Positions 60,031-64,000 of a DNA stretch of 64,000 nucleotides are shown here, piece by piece. The stretch is from Hevea brasiliensis (taxonomy: Eukaryota; Streptophyta; Magnoliopsida; Malpighiales; Euphorbiaceae). The notes beneath the pieces were generated by a model. The model was not told the origin of the DNA and did no database searches. It saw nothing but the letters and a program-made list of their open reading frames with translations. A program made the translations under genes and the position numbers. Location of the stretch: assembly GCF_030052815.1 (NCBI RefSeq), contig NC_079505.1, positions 70,640,324 through 70,704,323 on the forward strand, given 5' to 3'. Each line of letters starts with the position of its first letter. Position 1 is the stretch's first letter.

Positions 60031-61425
60031 GTACATTAAGACTGTGAATTTTCTATTTATTTCATGGGTAATATGTGATTAAATATGGACTAGTGATACA
60101 AGGTTGGTTATGGGTTAATATGCTTGATCTAATAGGGTTAGGGCCATATTGATTTTTCTAGTAGTTACAACATCTATGTACCAGAACACAAAGGAAACTC
60201 ATGAAACAGACTCTTTGTGCTATTGGACGACAAGTTTGGCACTAAGGAAATAAGAATTAGCTAGTCTCTTAAGATTCCACTTGCATATGCAACTTCTACC
60301 CCTACTGACCATAGTTGGAGTTGTGCATGACATATCTACTCCCCAAAAGTCATGGGTGGAGCTTTGCATGTTAATTCTACTTCTCATAAGCTTTTGCAAG
60401 ACTACTACATCCCTTAAGAACTAAAGATCTCTAACCAAACTATAGTTAGTGAAGAAATTAAAGATCTAAAGTAAGTTATGAAAATTTAGTCTCGCCTAGA
60501 ACATTAGAAGGTAGAACACTTTCTCTAGTCCAAAATCCAAAGGAAGCACAAAATCTAAGAGGACATGAAATTGTAAAAAAGAAAAAAGAACTAAAAAAGA
60601 GAACTCATGGAAGAAAGGGGAGGGAAATGTGAAAGGAGAAGAAAGGGAAAATGACAAAGAAGAGAGAAAAGAATTAGAAGAGATTTTTTTTTTTTTTTTT
60701 TTTTTGCGGGGGGGGGTTGGTGTTTGTCGGCAAGGGTTGCCCCTCTCTTAGATTTATGTTTTTTGAGATTTTTACATTGGTTTGTGTTTGGTCCATCCTA
60801 ATTAAGAGAAGTGTTTTTGACAATATTACATAAAATTTCTTATGATAAGGGCAAATTTTGGGAGTATTAGCACTAGGGGTTATAATCGAATTAATAGAAA
60901 AAATTTTAGCTATAATTTAAATTATATTAATTTAAAATTATTAACAAAAATAAAATTGTAATGATATATTATTAATAAAAACATTCAATTAATTTGGTTT
61001 CTATTTTAAAGATAACCAAATTAATAATTGAAAATCACAACTTTAAAAAATATTAACCACACTAATCCAATAATCAAACTAGTTAATTCAATTCAATATT
61101 TTAATTATAATAAAATAATATTATCCTTAGCCTTTTGACTACATGGTGGAAAAGGCCAGTTAGGTTGAGATAAAACTTCAGAGTGGTGATGGAAGTAGAT
61201 AGTTGAAGAATATATAGGAGGGACAATTGTTTAGTAGATAGGGTTTCACATACAATACGAGTTTCAATATAGGTACAACATGTGATTTTGGTTATATTGG
61301 ACATAGTGGAAGGCCTAGGAATAACAAGAAAAGAGGATCCAAACATACAATTTGAGGTTAGAGTTATTGTCATATTAGTAGTGGGAGCATCCATAATTTA
61401 GGGTACGATGACTTTAATTTAGGAT
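60031..61425. other. Noncoding, possibly gypsy-derived
   Basis: Contains a T-run followed by a G-run (about 60686-60717). No gene is visible; the last part may belong to the gag remnant that follows. Confidence 0.4.
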
Positions 61426-62000
61426 TGGGTTCTACTTCTACTTCATGCATACATTGTGCTTGGGTTCATCAGGTCCTTGTTTCACAAATTTGGATGGTTG
61501 TTACAAGAGTGGTCAATTGAGCCACTTTGTTTAGGAGTGCCCTTAGTTTGGAGGTCAACAGGTTCTGCCATAGGAGTCCATGGCTAGTCTGATTGAGCCA
61601 GTTTAATCCAATCCCCTTAGTGCTTTTCATTTAGATAGTTAGTACAATGGCTAGTAGGGTTCTGAGTATAGTGCTAAATGTTCATGAGCTAGAGTAAAAG
61701 GTACGGGATAGACTCAGGGTAAGGTTCAGTTAGGTAAAGGATAGATACAATTTCTTACCTTGAACACCAAAATGCATAGGCATCCAATGCAATTGCTTGA
61801 GGTATTCTTAGTGTTTGTTCTCTTGAGGCACACATGTTAGTAGATCTAATTACTTGGTAGTAGGCACTCATTTGATTCCATTACATTTTCCTTGAGGTTT
61901 GGTAGATCAGTATTTGATTTGGAGTGTTTGTCATTAATGGCTATCGATGTCAATGATGTGTTAGTGTGGAAAGGATTTTTAGTGGATTTAGTTATGTAAT
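61426..62000 (+). pseudogene. Gypsy gag zinc knuckle / protease remnant
   Basis: A C-YKSG-QLSH-x4-C-type zinc-knuckle reading occurs near 61500, and a protease-like segment (LEAHMLVD, then SFDSITFSLRFG and WKGFLVDL in mixed frames) near 61805-61990. Stops and frame changes are frequent. A TGTAATAACCC at about 61996 could be an LTR start. It is a small, badly decayed fragment. Confidence 0.5.
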
Positions 62001-62390
62001 AACCCAAATCTAGATTGTTATCAGCTTTAAAGCACTGGGAGGAGGCATAAGGCCACTATAACCCATAATAAGCCTAAACCTTAATCTTTCTTCTTTTCTT
62101 TCATATTATCTTTACATACATATGAGGAGGACCCATTAAAATGCTAACCATAAACATTATTTCATTTATACTTTCCCAATTTACTACTAGTTTGCACTTT
62201 CATATCTACAAAACTCATTTTATTTGGCCATGGAAATCTTTTGATAATAATCGTTTATATTGTTTCATTGGAGATGAATATAAGTAAGTGGGACTTTCTG
62301 TTCACTTGGACTTTCACTATTACTTCGCAAGTGTATATTGTCTCATAAAATAGATGAGATCTCTTTAATACAATATTATTACAAAAGTTC

Positions 62391-62398
62391 ATAATAGC
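62391..62398. repeat. hAT target-site duplication, left
   Basis: ATAATAGC, repeated exactly at 63482-63489. Eight bp is the diagnostic length for hAT insertions. Confidence 0.9.
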
Positions 62399-63481
62399 TA
62401 GGGGTGGCCATGGTTCAGGAACTGCCGGTTACGGTTCCTGAACAGCCGGTTTAGATTCAATGAAATCATGAACCTGAACCAAACCGTCAGGGGACGGTTT
62501 GGAAGACGGTTCCTGAACCGCCGGTTCCTGTTTGAGCCCCGGTTTAAAACGGTTTGAAGGGCGATTCGAAAAAGAACGGTTCAAGACAGTTTGGAGGATG
62601 GTTTGGAAGTGGTTTAGGGATGGTTTAATGGTAGCTTAGACAAAAAAAATTAGAGAAAAATTTTATTGATTCAAAATTTAAGTTATATTTGTAAAAATAT
62701 TTTAATTTTTCTTAGAAATCTTTCAATCAAAATAAAATAAGAAAAAAAAGAAAGAAAATAATATCTTTAAGAAAAATTTAATAAATAAAGACTTGAACTT
62801 GATTAAAAAACTAGAAATGTAATTAATTTTTTTAAAAAAAATTAGCAAAAAATGTATGAACTTAATTTTACCTAAATATCCCTTTAGGATTTAGAGAAAT
62901 AAAAATTTCTAGTTCTATTACTTGCCTTTTTTTAAAAATTATATAATAATTGATAATTAAAAAGTATAAAAGAGAAAAAAAATTAAAATAGAGGGTATTG
63001 GAAATTTTATTGAGGATTTAAAATAATAACAAAGTAATTGAGATAGTATTGAAAATTTCAGTAAGTATATAAAATAATAAAGTAGGAAATTGAGAGAGTA
63101 TTAGAAATTAAAATGAGTGTAGAAAATAATTATTTAGAGAATTTGAGAAAAATTAAAAAAAGATTAAGAATTGAAGAAAATGCAGAGAATAATTGTGTAG
63201 AGAATTAATGATATATATAAATGAATTAGGAGTGAGTTAACATATTTATTGAATTTTTTTATATTTAAATCGCCGGTTTAATCCTGTTTGAAATCGTCAG
63301 TTCAATCTGGTTTGGAACCGCCGATTCACGGTTTTTAAAAAATATGAACCTGAACCAAATTGCAAAAGGACGATTTCGGTTCGGTTCGAAGCCGGTTCCG
63401 GTTTTAATCGGTTTTGGTCCGATTTTGACCGAACCAGTTCTGGTTCGATTCTGGTTCAAAACCGGACCATGGCCACCCCTA
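62399..63481. mobile_element. Nonautonomous hAT-type element (1083 bp)
   Basis: Ends are TAGGGGTGGCCATGG and its exact inverted copy CCATGGCCACCCCTA, flanked by an 8-bp duplication. Subterminal regions are rich in CCGGTTC/GAACCGG-type motifs in both orientations, as is common in this family. There is no transposase, so it would depend on an autonomous hAT. A homologous stretch without the element lies at about 63818-63870. Confidence 0.92.
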
Positions 63482-63489
63482 ATAATAGC
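63482..63489. repeat. hAT target-site duplication, right
   Basis: ATAATAGC, second copy. Confidence 0.9.
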
Positions 63490-63817
63490 AAGGACAGTGC
63501 CAAAATAACCAAAATTATACATGCCTGAAAATAGCTCTACAAAATGGAAAAGAAAATATACAAATTTGACTACATAAAACCTTGAGCTGACTTATCCAAA
63601 ATTTATTGATTGCATCCCTTACTCTTGTCCTTGATGGAGATAAACAGAAGAAGATGAGTGAGTTTATAAATCTAGTGAGTAGAGAAATGGGAACAGAAAA
63701 CGTCTCATTTAAATATTGTTTAACCACGTAGATGCAACAATCACATGAATGTTTTCACAGCACAAATTTTACAACAAGGCAGCTATATCACCAAAGGTTC
63801 CCCTTCTCTTTTAAATA

Positions 63818-64000
63818 GACGAGATCTCTTTAATGTAATATTATTATAAAAGTTGATAATATCTAAAATAGTGCCAAAATAACTAAAATTATACATATCT
63901 CAAAATAACTCAATAAAATGGACAAGAAAATATATAAATTTTACTACATCAAATCTAAAGCTTCCTAATCCAAAATTTATTGATTGCATCCGTTACTCTT
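63818..64000. repeat. Tandem second copy of the hAT-flanking segment
   Basis: AGACGAGATCTCTTTAATGT... repeats 62350-62398 plus 63490-63625 (for example GTGCCAAAATAACYAAAATT and CCAAAATTTATTGATTGC), but without the hAT element. The duplication reaches the window edge and probably continues. Confidence 0.85.

Noticed and set aside
61101..61394. 97-residue minus-strand open frame
   Set aside because: Thr/Ser-rich with no motif, opposite in strand to the surrounding gypsy remnants; most likely chance.

Overview
This is plant nuclear DNA. It is strongly A+T-rich, has no bacterial-style operons, and carries intronless berberine-bridge-enzyme-like (BBE-like) FAD oxidase genes with TATA boxes among nested LTR retrotransposons, a non-LTR (RTE-type) element and MITE/hAT-type elements. 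The gene family and the transposons indicate a eudicot. A rosid such as a member of the Malpighiales is my guess and is not proven by the sequence.

Region 1 (1-27783) is a tandem array with a period of about 7.85 kb. Each unit holds one BBE-like gene on the minus strand, a block of old LINE-like retroposon sequence and A+T-rich spacer. There are three long units (1-7841, 7842-15735, 15736-26608) and a truncated fourth (26609-27783) that keeps only the promoter and first codons. Only the unit-3 gene (16819-18408, 529 aa) is open throughout. The unit-1 and unit-2 genes carry different small frameshifts, 1 bp and 2 bp, in the same part of the gene. Unit 3 was later hit by a 3264-bp RTE-clade element with a perfect 19-bp target-site duplication; units 1 and 2 preserve the empty site.

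Region 2 (27784-40000) is mostly noncoding: degenerate repeats, a duplicated motif resembling the plant snRNA-type promoter (USE plus TATA) with a conserved hairpin, a small MITE, a 757-bp fold-back element, and one more intact BBE-like gene on the plus strand (35281-36894, 537 aa). The two intact proteins keep both residues for bicovalent FAD attachment (His in SGGHD and Cys in the CPT motif, 62 residues apart), the active-site Tyr in LNYRD and a signal peptide. They are probably secreted flavin oxidases or dehydrogenases of unknown substrate.

Region 3 (about 39.0-60.0 kb) is a nest of retrotransposons. A decayed Ty3/gypsy element (probably a Tekay/Del chromovirus) ends in a 2.3-kb 3' LTR at 52485 and has a rearranged 5' LTR. 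Its gag holds a complete Ty1/copia element (40986-45491) with 200-bp LTRs that look identical and a 5-bp target duplication. To the right lies a second, older copia polymerase fragment whose reverse-transcriptase active-site motif is split by a 4003-bp solo-LTR-like insertion (53592-57594).

Region 4 (60-64 kb) holds gypsy gag/protease debris and a 1083-bp hAT-type nonautonomous element with an 8-bp target duplication, set inside a locally duplicated segment that continues past the window edge. I recognised no tRNA, rRNA or CRISPR.
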